Assembly: GCA_026545765.1 (NCBI GenBank)
Contig: CM048839.1
Location: 89,046,414 to 89,110,413, forward strand
Direction of reading: 5' to 3'
Source of the DNA: Plantago major
Taxonomy: Eukaryota; Streptophyta; Magnoliopsida; Lamiales; Plantaginaceae
Length of the DNA: 64,000 bases
A program made the position numbers and the translations under genes. Shown one piece after another: positions 1 through 11,800 of this stretch; the stretch's first letter is position 1; each line of letters begins with the position of its first letter. The notes under the pieces were generated by a model that was not told where the DNA came from, did not search any database, and worked only from the letters and a program-made list of their open reading frames with translations.

Positions 1-2543
1 GCAAGCTTTGTAATCGACCAGATTTGCTTTGTCTCCTGTCATGTGCTTTCCGCATCCACTATCAAATAGCCATTGTGCTTTAGTCCAGGAAGCATTCTGC
101 ACACAACAGGAAACATGAGATTAGGTTCTCATATCTTTGATGGAACCGTCTGAATTAAAAGATCTTCCAGTAGGAATCCATTTTTGAATGAATTTCTTTG
201 AAATATTCTTTTGTCTGACAGGAACATAAGGAGGAATTCTATTTGTATGAATGTTATCATTGGTAAGAATTATTTTCTTCCTTGGTGTGTTCCTAGGTGC
301 TCCATATGATGCTTTCAGATACCTGTCAGGTTTCTGAGTTTGCTTTTCAGCAAACTTAGCTTTCCTTGCCAGATTTCTTCTAGCCCTGGCATTCAGATTT
401 TCAGTGGCTTGATTTAACTTCCACTTCTGATAATTGCTTTGAGCAATTCTAGCTTTCAGCCATCGTTCTTGCTCCTACTTGTACTCATGAGCAAGTTGTT
501 TTCCGATGCCTTTGTAGCCAATACCGTTTCGAGCACTTGAAGCTATCTGAGATCTATTCTCAGCAGCTTTGCTAGTCTCTGGTTGGTCCAATTTCTTTCC
601 AGAAAAAGTGACATGGGAGAATTTGCCAGCTCCTGCAATTCTACCTTTTTGAGAGACATAGCACTGTGGGTGTTTACACTTTTCAGTGTTGTGTTTCTTT
701 TCAGAGACGTGCCCAACAGTTTTTTTTTTGACTTGTTTTTCCCACAAAGGTTTAGTCGCAACTGCCTTTCCTTTGTCAACAATCTTTGTCTTCTCACCGA
801 TACTATAGATTGCATGGAAACCGTCTTGCTGAGTACTTACAAATGTTCTTCTCTCCTTACTCTTATGCAGAGTGATAGAACAATCTGTGTATTCATTCAA
901 GTCCTTTCTTTTTCAAGGATCTCTTAAGTAAGATTGTACTTGATGAAGAGTGTCACTAGCTTTGGCATAAGATTGAAAAGATAATTCTTTCTTCTTGAGT
1001 TCCTTGTTCTCAGAAAGAAGATCTTCATATTTCTTTCGTAATTCAGCCATTGCTTCTTTATGTGACTTTTCAGTGTCAGATATCTGAGCTTTGAGAGATG
1101 CATTTTCAGCATCCTTTCTCTCAGATACTTTAACTAATTGAGGCTTTTCCTTTGCAAGAGAATTCTTTTCTTCTTCAAGGTTTTCGGCTCTAGCTCGGAT
1201 CATTAGAAATTCTCTTTCATAGATGTCAAGTTCTTTCCTGAGATTTTCTAGATTTTTTATTTCCTCTTCATCACTTTCATAAGTATAACAAGAAGTATGT
1301 GTTACCTCATCAGCCATAAGACAGATTTCTATGTTGGAGATGTCTGGACCGTCAATTTCAAAGAACTCCACATTTCATTCTTCTTGAGGCCGAAGTCGAT
1401 TATATCATGAGTAACTCCACATAATTCTGGTGATGGTAAGATTGAGTCATCTGAATTGTCATCTTCAGAATCTGTCTCAACGTCTAGAGCATCCAGTTGA
1501 ATTTGGATTTTCTTTCTTTCTTCAGTTAACAAAGCTTTCTGGCTTCTTCTGAAGATTCTCCTATCTTTCTTGTCACCTGTCCTTAGTTTGTTGAGGGCAG
1601 GACAATCCTTCTTGAAGTGGCGGTTTCGACAATAGAAAGCAGATATCGTTTCAATTCGCTTCCTCAAGACATGATGCTTCGAAATGGCTTGTTCAATGAG
1701 CTTTGCATATTTTGTCTTGGTGATAGTTTGAGCCTAGATGCTTTTTGACTTCTCTTTGGCTTTCCTTCTTTCAATTTCTCGATGATTTATTTGCTCATTT
1801 GCTGCGCAAGAGCATCCTCGCTTTTCCTTGCTTTTCTTCTTTTCGAAGTTCCTTGAGTGACTAGAGCAACGTTTGCAAGTTTTCAGTTGTTTGTTCTCTT
1901 TGAGTTGTCTCACAATCAAAGAGCAAGATGAGAGAAAAGTTCCTGGAGTGATATTTGGCATTCCTTGGTTAAAATAAAAGAATTTGGTATGCTCCCGAGT
2001 GGTTAAGACTTGACAATAGTCTTAATCTTTTACATGGGAGTATCTGCTTTCCCAAGAGCTGCCATGTCACTCATGAGAGTGGTAAATCTGAAATCAAGTT
2101 CTTCCAGAGTTTCAGTGGGTCCTTGTTTGAAATTTTGAAATTTCAACTTGAGAACTTCGAACTTGTTTTCTTTGGTTTTCTCGATTAAAACAGATTTCTT
2201 CAATCGGTTGCCAGCAACTTTTCCGTTTAGCACCACGCCATAATCGTATGTGCTCAGGTGTCTATCTGATGATGATATTACGAGCTTGACCATCCAGACG
2301 ATTTCTCTTGGCATCTTCCGATGTCCAGAGTTCTCTGGGCTTTGGTTCGTAAATGACTTGACTAGTAGATCTCCCACTTGTTGACGCATTGGTTTGTGAA
2401 GATCCTTCGCTTTGATCTCTGTATCTACCATTAGAAACCTCCATGACTTGTTTGAGTTGTTGAATGACTATTGGGCCATTCTTTATCACTTCGATCATTT
2501 CGTCACTTCTGGCTTCAAGGTGGAGCATCATGTTATTTTCCAT
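1..2543 (-). pseudogene. copia gag-protease remnant
   Basis: Several broken frames lie in gag order. The piece at 2030-2543 holds the Gag (UBN2-like) helical region. The piece at 1329-1667 begins with a damaged zinc knuckle in which the first cysteine is replaced and the C-to-H spacing is one residue short. The piece at 913-1371 starts its conserved stretch with ICLMA and continues as about 90 residues of Glu/Lys-rich coiled coil. The piece at 475-900 is basic and low in complexity. At 4-92 the strand reads WLFDSGCGKHMTGDK, the retropepsin core with catalytic D-S-G at 55-63. At least three frame changes separate the pieces, so this copy cannot make Gag. Confidence 0.8.
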
Positions 2544-2682
2544 TTCTCGTAATTCTACGGTTTGAGAATGGGTGCATCACTCGAGACATACGCACACTTA
2601 ACACACAAATTAAATAGTCCTCGAAAATGGACAAAGTTCCTTCACCTATCTGGGATCTAGGTTCGGTCTGAAGGCTTGTGAA

Positions 2683-2699
2683 CCTCTGCCTCGATACCA
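2683..2699 (-). other. copia primer binding site
   Basis: The minus strand reads TGGTATCGAGGCAGAGG two bases inside the LTR edge. It begins TGGTATC like the usual plant copia site for initiator tRNA-Met but diverges after that. Its position next to the LTR fixes the element as transcribed right to left. Confidence 0.7.
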
Positions 2700-2701
2700 C
2701 T

Positions 2702-4427
2702 TGTTGGTCGATAACGGCAAAGTAAAAGACTAGGGGGGGGGGGTGAATAGTCTTTTAAAACTTTTGTCGATAAAAACTATTTCTTAGATATCTGAATAGA
2801 TATCTGATACTTAGAATCAGAGCGCGGAAGACTTAATAAAGATAAGTGCAGAAGATTAAAAGTGTGTGTGTGTGTGTGTTCTTTGAAATGTAAATACGAA
2901 AGGTAAATAACACGGCAAGTATAGTGGTATCTGGAGGTGGCGTAATCCTCCAACTAATCCACTTCGGTCTTCCAGAGACCTAGAATTCACTAGAATAGAT
3001 AATTGAGTTCTCCTTACAAAAATCCTATTCTAAGATTCCTTTAAACAAATGGTTCCCAACCAAATGTTCCCCGAGTTGTTCCCGGCTTTCCACCAAGTAC
3101 TTCACAGACTCGAAACCTTTTGAGTTATTCCTAGCTTCCCAAGCTAAGTACTTCCTATACTCAATAACCTTGAGTTATTCCTTAGTTTCCCAAATCAAGT
3201 ACTTCCTATACTTGGTAACCTTGGAGTTATTCCCGATTTTTCAAACTAAGTACTTCACATACTCCACTTGATTATGGTGTTGGTTTTGGTTTGAGTTGTC
3301 AGATGAGCTTCTTTAATAACTTATTCAGTTATTCAGATAGCTCTGTGAATCAAGTATACTTAATACAATTTTTAATGTATGGTATCTTGTTCTTTTTACT
3401 GACCCAAGTCTTAGATAAATGTTCAAGAGAATGAATCTCAGATACTTGATCTTTCGTTTCAACTCTTTCACAGATAGTTGTGCTTGTTTAGGATCAGGAC
3501 ACTTAGAACTTCAGTGTTACTCAAGATCAAAAGCTTTGGTCGCAACAGAAAGCTTTGAGGATAAGTAAGTTGCTTTGAGAGAGAGTAAGGTGTTCAGCGT
3601 TTCGTTCAAGGTGTGTCTCTTCAAGCAGTCTAAGTGTTGATATTTATAGATGAATTTGAGTGCCGTTTGAATAGTATCCGTTAGGCTCAAATTCAAACTA
3701 TTGATATCTGTGTATAGTACTGTAGCAGGTTTTGTCTTCTTCTTCAGAAGCTGCCGTTGCTTTTATTCAGACATCTCTGTCCGTGCATTAAATGCATTGT
3801 ACTATACTTTTTGTCCTGTAGTGCCAACGGAACTATGCTTTGTATCAGAGACTAGTGTTATCTGATTCTTTGCACGTCCTTATCTTCAATCTTCAGATAC
3901 CACTTTTATTGAAACAACTTTGTTTGCAATATATATATTTCTTTTTCAGAAATGTGGTTAATGCTCAAGGTATCTGAGAATAGATATCTGTGGACACTTT
4001 CCTTGTTTTCAGATAGGCCTTTTATTTCTCAGATATCTCTTGTGACACAGTTGGTTTAAAACTATTCGTGTCTTCAAGATATCTGGTTAAGGTATCTGAA
4101 AAACAGTTTCAGTAATCTTGTGCAGTTTCTTCAAGTCTTCAATGTCGTTGAGCTTGTTCTGCTTGGATGTCTTCTTCTTGGTCTTCTCTTCATAAAATAA
4201 AAATTACATTTTGAGACCTAACATCCTATAGAAGATTAGCTAGACTATCATACTTAGTGAGTTTCCTCTTTTACAATGTTCAAGTGAACCAAGAGTACTA
4301 ATCACCTTTCTGAGACTAAGATAAGTCATCATGTTGCTGATCAAAATCTAAACAGATATTTCTAACAAAATATCTAACAAATATCCTAACAAATTTCCCA
4401 AGAAATTTCCCAACAAATTTCCCAACA
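2702..4427 (-). repeat. copia LTR (5' LTR of the element), about 1726 bp
   Basis: The repeat is bounded by TGTTGG at 2702 and CCAACA ending at 4427, so both ends carry the same 6-bp inverted terminal repeat. It contains a G10 run near 2735, a (GT)n tract at 2862-2879 and a minisatellite at 3073-3270. The flank at 4428 begins GTGAG, which would be the target duplication; its partner lies outside the window. Confidence 0.8.
3073..3270. repeat. minisatellite inside the copia LTR (4 units of 49-51 bp)
   Basis: Units start at 3073, 3122, 3172 and 3223. Each carries GAGTTATTCC near its start and AAGTACTTC in the middle. The units differ by several substitutions each. Confidence 0.8.
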
Positions 4428-5010
4428 GTGAGCCATGTATTTGGAATTGAGACCCACACTTTGGATAGACGGTTCATGTAGGGTTAATTTTGTCAATGGG
4501 GTTCGCATGAAATTTTTGAGTCTATGTTTGGTTTTGTGCCTGTAGGATTTGATTTGTCGTAATTCGTATTGGTGGATCCTGTTTGCTTTGAAGTGGTGTC
4601 GTAGAGACATATGCATGTTGCTTTTTGTATCGACCGGTGTTCGGTGAAATCGATTGGATATAGAATTTTGTGATGTTATACTATTTTGTGAATGGATATG
4701 TCTATGGATATTTTAGTCTTGCTCTTTGGAAATACTCATGTTGTAATGCTTTGTTTGCAAATGGATATGTTGATAGATTGTTGTAGAACTAGCTAGGTTG
4801 ATAGCTTGCTTGGCATGTATATTGATGACGTTGGACTGGATTTAGTTGATGGATAATGTGTTTTACATGCTAGGAATCAATTCTAGCTGGAAGTGTGCTG
4901 ATTGAGGTCTGCCGCGTCTGTCGGCTTGTATTTTTTATGTTACACCGAGTTGATGCTTTTCATGGATTTTTGGGTGAGGCTTTCTTGTTTGAACTTGACA
5001 CAGGTGGATC
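4428..5010. other. Tat spacer or 5' leader of the antisense gene
   Basis: No open reading frame or recognisable repeat. The sequence GACACAG just before 5001 resembles a splice acceptor eight bases ahead of the ATG at 5011, so part of this stretch may be a 5' UTR intron of the antisense gene. The Tat 3' LTR expected on this side is not present. Confidence 0.4.
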
Positions 5011-6893
5011 ATGGAAGGGCACCCGAGCAAGTTGATTGTGTATTCTCGGTCGACTGGGGTTGACGGCCAGGACTTACACGGCGGGTCTTTGTCCGCCATG
5101 GGTCAGCCTACTGGCATCCTATCCGGTGACGTGGCCTCAGTTCTTAGTGAGGCGAACTTGTCACACATGAGGGATCTCTATGGGATCCCAGAGAGTCCTG
5201 GGTCTCGACTCCCTCGGCCAACAAGGCGACCAGGACATCCCGGATGGTGCCTTGTATGAAGTTGCCTTCAAGATAGGACTCAGACTCCCACTCCCCAAGT
5301 TTGTGGCTGACGTACTTAGCTATCTCCAGGTTGCACCTGGTCAGCTGATGCCCAATGCTTGGCGGGTTATTCTTGGAATGCAAGTGCTGAGTGAGGTCAT
5401 GAATGTTCAGATGTCTGTCGACACCTTTTGCCACTTTTACACAGTGAAGGAAGTCTCATCGGATAAAGGTCGGGTTCAGACCAACTCGAGGCCAGGTGTC
5501 GACAGCTCGGTCTGTATTGGCAACGCGTCCGATAAGTCAACTTGGAAGGAAAGGTATTTTCTGGTGAGCAGTGAGCACGTGTTTGAGCCGGCAGACTTGG
5601 TAAGGGTTCCGATATCGTGGAAGCCTTTTGGTAAGTTCAACTCTTTGCTATTTAGTGTGATTGTTTTACCTCTTCTTTGCACTTTTCATATTGGATTGAA
5701 CTTTGAACACTCTTTCTTACAGGCAGCCATGTAAGGAAGGATATGCTAGATGACGGGGACGTGGTGGTTCAAGCAATAAGAAATGCTTCTAGTATGACCA
5801 GATCGATCGACCACCTCTTGAGCCCGACTACGTTGAAGGCATGTAGCATGTGGCGTGCCGTTATCCAATCATTTGGAGGTAATGACATCCTTAGATTAGT
5901 CATGTCGATAGGATGCGTTTTGAGATAACTAGTTCTGACGATGCTTTTCTTTCATCTCGTGTACGGACAGGAAATGGAGATGAGTATGCTGTCAGAATAG
6001 CGAGGGCGATGAAAATGACGAAGTCGGTCGCGGCTCCAGTTGAGAAAGTGGACGACTTGTTGGGGCGGTATGCAAAGAAGCCGAGGTTTGAACTCTTGGA
6101 GTCAGGAGGCAATCTTCCTAATGACCCATCTAATAACTCATCGAATGCTGTGGAGGGATGCCTTCCAAGTACTCAGGCAGCCGATACGCCGGGTGTTCTG
6201 CCAGGCAGCCCGGTTGGAGCTTCGCATAGTCTTGCCAGGACTACTTCTGGTCCCTCCTTGGCTGGGCAGGGTGTGAGCTCACCATCTATGACGCGTGGAG
6301 AAGTGGGTGACAGTCCTTCATCGACTGTCAGCTTTGAGGTTGATGGAGCTACTCTCTCTTGTGAATTTGGCGCAATAACTTTGAATTCTGGAAGGGTGTT
6401 AACGATGGGCAACCTTGATCAGTTGGTGAGAGACGGAGTGACTCCTTTGACGGATTATGCTCTCGACCAAATTGTCAAGGTAGTCTCCGCCACCCTCTAG
6501 CGTTTCTCTTTATCATTTATATATGTGCTTAGATCAAAGTATGAATTATTGATGTCTGCCTTGTAGGCCTTGAGCGCTATAGGGTACATGGGCAAGGCCG
6601 TGCAGCTGCTGGAGGCGGAGTTAGCTTCTATTACGAGGAAGCATCGGATCAGTGAGCACTCTGTTGCGGTACTTAGGAGGGAGAAGGTTCGACTTGAGGG
6701 CGAAGCGTTACGCTATTGCCAAGGCAAGAATGAAGCACTTGAAGAGTTAGCTAAGGTCAAGGGGGAGCTGGCTTTGGCTGAGATTGAGGCGGCTAAAGCC
6801 GCTAAGCTCGAGATGGAACTGGCTTCCGCTATTAAGGAGAATGAAAAGTCAAGGCGCATCGCATGGTCAAGCAGAATGAAGATCATCAATTGA
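5011..6893 (+). pseudogene. Tat-element antisense gene, Transposase_28-type ('putative gypsy type transposon' protein)
   Basis: The gene runs opposite to gag-pol. Four exons can be drawn with canonical GT-AG junctions: 5011-5630, 5723-5878, 5971-6479 and 6567-6893. The three introns are 92, 92 and 87 bp, and the reading frame continues correctly across each. Exon 1 carries the hallmark run ALYEVAFKIGLRLPLPKF, known from the family labelled Transposase_28 (PF04195); exon 3 is Ser/Pro-rich; exon 4 is an Ala/Glu/Lys-rich coiled coil. The family's function is not known, and despite the name it has no demonstrated transposase activity. There is a frameshift near 5215-5250 and another near 6855, so this copy is broken. 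Tat-lineage elements are known to carry extra ORFs of this sort. Confidence 0.8.
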
Positions 6894-7713
6894 TTTTGAA
6901 TGAGCGGGCATTCTGTTTGAAGGCCATAGGTAGGGGGAGCTCGGAAGTTACTATCAAGAGAGGGTCACGATGTGTGAAATGTATCTGACTGAGCATGGGG
7001 TGAAGTTCTCGGGTCAGTCTGATGGTTGCTCGAAGGAGTATGTTGATGGAGCTGGTACCATTTAGTAGTTTCATGTTGGGTGGTGAAACTCTGGAAATGT
7101 TGTCTTATGAGCTGTTTCTTTTGTCGTTTATGTTGTATGTCGCTCTCCGTGCTGGATTCGACTTCCTAATACTTTCAGTCATTCGTATTTGAACCTTGTT
7201 GTTCACATTACCCTCGTAGGGTTGGATAGATTATGTATGTTTATTGTGGCTTTGGATTTTATTTTGGGTTGTTCCTGGGATGTCTCGAGCTGTGTAGGCT
7301 ATGGGATGTTTATGTCTCGTATTTGGACTTGCATGATAGTTGCAACAAATATACTCTCAAATACATAAGCATTCGACTAAAATTAACATACGTGAGCGAG
7401 GCATCTCAGAGTAGTGAGTAACACATGAAGTTAAAAATGCATTGTTCTTAGATTTTATACTAAAACGTAATTCATGATGGAGAATCAGACATATTCATAA
7501 ATCATGCATCATGCTCGTCTTATAAGTCTAATTTGAGTGAAAGATAGCAAGCTAACCTCTAAACGACGTGCTTGGCACTGCTGGACTCTGTCTACTAGGT
7601 TTGTCCCCCAGTTTAAGCGCTAGTCCAGAGGGGTAGTGCTTGAACTATTATCGTGTCCGTCCGCCTACTTCGTCGAATTAGTGCCATGCCGGGTCGGTCG
7701 GAGATCTATGTAT
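6894..7713. other. Tat spacer
   Basis: To about 6960 the coiled-coil region of the antisense gene is still readable in a shifted frame. Beyond that I see no gene or repeat. Confidence 0.4.
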
Positions 7714-7960
7714 GTCAGCTTGTTGTTGTGTGCCATGCTACGCCGGATGGTCGATTAACTTGGAATCGGCTCCTCGCAACGCCATCGGATGGTCAGGTCA
7801 TACCACAATTGGACGCCATGCTACGCCAGTCGGATGGCTGTGTCAGTCAGCTTGCAATTGGACGCCACGCTACGCCAGTCGGATGGTCGTGTCGATCGAC
7901 TGCAACTGGGCTCCTTACGCCATCGGATGGTCTGCTTGCAATTGGGCGCCATGCCTGTCT
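7714..7960. repeat. degenerate tandem repeat in the Tat spacer (36-49 bp period)
   Basis: About five to six units share the words ACGCCA and TCGGATGG. Clear repeats of GGACGCC start at 7811 and 7860, and related units start near 7732, 7768, 7908 and 7944. The array is open in all three plus frames, which makes overlapping ORFs that are probably not genes. Confidence 0.7.
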
Positions 7961-8044
7961 GTCAGACGGCTGGCTTTGTGGAGTTCACCCTGTGTCCTAA
8001 CGGTAGAATTCAGTGATGGACCCTCTTGGAGAGGGGAGGCCTTT

Positions 8045-8097
8045 AACCGTCCTGCCTAGTCGGGTTAGTTGACCGACTAGCCTCCGGTCAGGTTGGT
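8045..8097. other. nested hairpin module 1
   Basis: The inner stem CTAGTCGG (8056-8063) pairs perfectly with CCGACTAG (8073-8080) around a 9-base loop. An imperfect outer stem surrounds it (8 of 10 pairs). A G-rich stretch lies just upstream. Confidence 0.7.
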
Positions 8098-8577
8098 TGT
8101 GATAGAGAGAAATCAATCTCAAAATGGCGACTTTAGTTCATACCTTGGAATACAAATGGCGTGGCAGCATGTCATGCTCGTTTGTTTACTTTTGTTGGCA
8201 ACTAAGTTCGATAAATCGATTGAGACTGTTGGAATAAGCAGAGAGCTCTTGTCTGCTTGTTAACAAGTGGATGGAGCTGACATTCTTTGTATGGTAGTGA
8301 TCATCAATTTTGAAAGGCTTGCACTTGTCTAAACCATGGAGCTGTTTTTGGCGCATTTCACGGATTAAGCAAATGCAAGCCAATCAAAGTAGATGTGAAC
8401 CCACGTGTTTTGTTGCTCAGCCTGATGGATGGTTGGCTTTGTTGAGCAGTATGTTTTTGGATGATCACTTGGAAGTAAGATACGTCACGTGGCGTTTCTT
8501 TAGTTGTAACCATGATACTGCTCGCAGCATGAGTGGAATCGATCCTGTTGGAAAGGTTAGGGGGGTGGGGCGGTTGA

Positions 8578-8627
8578 CCGACCTGCATAGCTGGGTTAGG
8601 TGACCAGCTAGCCCCTTGTCAGGTCGG
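8578..8627. other. nested hairpin module 2
   Basis: Outer stem CCGACCTG (8578-8585) pairs with CAGGTCGG (8620-8627). Inner stem TAGCTGG (8588-8594) pairs with CCAGCTA (8604-8610) around a 9-base loop. A G-rich tract precedes it. Its stems differ from modules 1 and 3 by paired changes. Confidence 0.75.
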
Positions 8628-8801
8628 CGGATTGTAGTGAGAAATCAATCTCATGGATATATGTAGTTGTACCTTCACCGAGGATGTGTATGCCCATGCT
8701 GCTACGTGACTGGTGAACATCAAGGAGTGGAGACTAGTTGGGTGTCTCTCATGCTCCTGCAAGACGTTTATGGGGGGTGGGGGGTGGTGTGGGGCGTTTA
8801 C

Positions 8802-8850
8802 CCGAACTGCCAGTCGGGTTAGATAACCGACTTGCCCCTAGTCAGTTCGG
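8802..8850. other. nested hairpin module 3
   Basis: Outer stem CCGAACTG (8802-8809) pairs with CAGTTCGG (8843-8850). Inner stem AGTCGG (8812-8817) pairs with CCGACT (8827-8832) around a 9-base loop. It follows a very G-rich stretch (8771-8795) and lies 42 bp beyond the pol stop codon, in the 3' untranslated part of the element. Confidence 0.75.
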
Positions 8851-8891
8851 GGTGTTTTCAACAAAAGATCAACCTCGAAAGAACAAGTGTA

Positions 8892-11800
8892 TCAAAAAAA
8901 GTACCTCTTTAGGTGGATGGCGTTCCAGCTGTTGGCTATCTGTCGTCCTTCCTTGGTTTCGAGCTTGTAGGCTCCGTTGCCTACTACCTTTGTGATTTTG
9001 TAAGGACCTTCCCAATTTGGTCCAAGCTTTCCAGCTCCTGTCTCCTTTGTGTTCTGGAATACCCTGCGTAAAACCTAATCGTCTTGCTTGAAAGTTCGTA
9101 CGCGAATGTTCTTGTTGAAGTGTTGTGCAGCTTTCTGTCGGTAGGCGGCGCTCCGGATCATGGCTCTTTCTTTGAGCTCATCGACCAAGTCGAGCTCGTG
9201 TGCCAATTATGCGTCGTTGGTCTGCTTGCTAGCCATTTTGTATCTTGCTGTGGGTAATCCCACTTCTATGGGTATGACTGCTTCAGTTCCATATGTCATG
9301 CTGAATGGTGTTTCTCCAGTTGGAGTCCTTGGTGTGGTTCGGTACGACCATAGGACGCCTGGGAGTTCATGCTCCTTTTGCTTGTTTCAGCCGTTTTTTG
9401 AGACTATTCATGATAGTCTTGTTGGTCGACTCCGCTTGTCCATTCGCTTGGGGATAGCGTGGAGTGGAAAATGTAAGCTTGATTCCCCATTATTTGCAGA
9501 AGTCTTGAAACTCATAGCTTATGAACTGGGAGCCATTGTCTGTCACGATTTCGTAGGGGACTCCGTACCTGCAGATCACATGTTTCCAAATGAAATTTTT
9601 TACCTCTGTGTCACGGACTTGCTTGAAGGCTTCCACCCACTTGGTGAAGTAATCGTCTTCGCGAGCATGTACACTCGTTGGCCTGGTGCAGTAGGTAGTT
9701 TCCCTACTATGTCCATCCCCCATTTCATAAAAGGCCAGGGGGTGACGGATGGATGCAGCTTCTCTGGTGGAAGGTGGATGATTTGTGAGTGCCTTTGGCA
9801 TGAGTCACATCTTCTCACAAAGTCTATGGCGTCAGCCCTCATAGTTGGCCAATAGTACCCTGCTGTGAGCGCTCGGTGTGCAAGGCTTCGAGCTCCAGAA
9901 TGGTTGCCACATTCCCCTGCATGCAATTCAGTCAGAACATGTCTGGCTTCATTATTAGTTACGCACCTGAGTAGGGGTCCTGAATAGGATCTCCTATAGA
10001 GTTGTCCGTCGAGGAGCGTGAAGCGGGCTGCCTTTGCCTTTATCCTCCTTGCCTCGCTTTTGACTTCTGGAAGTTCTCCATTGGACAAGTACAATATTAA
10101 TGGAGTCATCCAATTTGACTCAGTTGTTATATCGGCCACTGTCTGGTTGGCGGGCTCACCCTTCCATGTTGCAGGCCATTGTACATACACTACAGGAATA
10201 GTCATTGGTGCTGTGGTTTGGATGGTCGCTCCCAAGTTGGCAAGGGCGTCTGCATGGTTGTTGTCCGTCCTTGGTACCTGTGAAATAGAGAACTCCTCGA
10301 AGGAGGACTGCAACTCCTTGACTAGCTGGAGATAGGCAGCCATCTTGGTGTCTCTGGTTTGGTAAGAGCCCTGCAATTGGTTAACTACTAACTGTGAGTC
10401 CGATTGTACCTGAATGATTTTTATGCCCATGTCCCGAGCTAAGTTGAGGCCAGCTATAAGTGCCTCATACTCGGACTCGTTGTTGGTTGCTTTGAATCCA
10501 CATCGAATGGCTCTTTGGATTGTGTCACCGTCTGGCGAGGTAAGGACTATGCCGAGCCCACTTCCTTTGGTATTGCTGGAGCCATCGATTGAGAGCTTCC
10601 ACTGCAAGTTGTCCTTCTCCTGTAAGAAAAATAACTCCTTTTTCGCTTGACCTAATTCGGTTGGGGTGAAGTCTGCTATGAAGTCTGCAAGTGCTTGAGA
10701 TTTGATGGTCTTGGGGTTGGAAGGAGACGTCGATCACCGAGCTCGACCGCCCATTTGGAGAGCCTACCAGACTTGAGCTTGTGCGAGGATGTTGCGTAGT
10801 GGAAAGTGGTGAGGACTACGATTGGATGACATTGGAAGTAAGGCGTAGCTTCCTTGAGGTGACTAGTGCAGGCTAGCTTCTCCGACTTCATGTCGAGTTC
10901 TGCATCTAGTAAGGACTTGCTCACGTAGTAGACTGGGAGTTGGTTTCCATCCTCTTCCCTGACTAGGACGCCGCTTAGTGCTGAGTCGGAGACTGCGAGG
11001 TAAACAAACAGAGTCTCTCCGGCCTTGGGCTTTGATAGCACTGGAGGTGTGGTAAGGTAACGCTTGGTTTGTTGTAGGGCGTCCTCACACTCGTCCACTT
11101 TGGAAGTCTTTGGCCGTAGGGTGTCAAAAATGGTCGACACCTCTCGGAAGACTTGGGTATGAACTCTTTGAGGGTGCTAGCCTCCGGTCAATTCTCGCAC
11201 ATCTTTAACGCACTTGGGGGAGGGAATGTTATAAATTGAATGAATTTGATCAGGGTTAGCCTCAATACCTCTTCGCGTGACCAAATACCCAAGGAATTTC
11301 CCAGAGGAGACTCCAAACGAGCATTTGGCTGGGTTCAACTTCATATTATACCTGCGGAGGACTGAGAAGGCTTGGCGGAGGTGGTCGAGTCTTGATCGAA
11401 CCAAGGACTTGACCAAAGATGTCGTCGATGTACACCTCCATGGTGTCCCCAAAGATGCTAGCGAACATACGGTTGACGATCATTTGGTAAGTGGCTCTGC
11501 ATTCTTGAGTCCGAATGGCATGACTTTATATAGAAGGTTCCTCTCTCGTGATTAAGGTCGCCTTCTCTTGATCTTCAGGGTGCATCAGTATCTGATTGTA
11601 TCCTGAGAATGCGTTCATGAAGCTTAACAACTCATGTCCTGCGGTGGCATCCACTAGCATGTCTATGTGGGGAAGTGGAAAGGAATCCTTCGGGCATGCT
11701 TTGTTGAGGTCGGTGAAGTCGATGCACACTCGCCATTTGCCATTCTTCTTCTTCACTACCACAACATTGGCTAACCAGTCCGGGTAATGTACTTCGCGGA

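Larger units (their letters stand above)
1..4427 (-). mobile_element. Ty1/copia LTR retrotransposon, partial (SIRE-like)
   Basis: One LTR, a primer binding site, decayed gag and the start of protease are present in that order reading right to left. Integrase, reverse transcriptase and the second LTR lie beyond base 1. The copia assignment rests on the protease core at 55-63 and a primer site resembling the initiator-tRNA-Met type. A long LTR (about 1.7 kb) and a gag with a coiled coil after the zinc knuckle are features I associate with SIRE/Maximus elements; that sub-lineage is inference. Because it sits against the Tat antisense gene and no Tat LTR is seen to its right, it probably landed inside the Tat element. 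Confidence 0.85.

Noticed and set aside
7653-8059. Three overlapping plus-strand ORFs of 75-115 codons
   Set aside because: They follow a tandem repeat and contain no domain. Being open in three frames at once argues against any one being a gene.
9160-9855. 231-codon plus-strand ORF
   Set aside because: It is the reverse-strand shadow of the Tat integrase, which has recognisable catalytic motifs on the minus strand.
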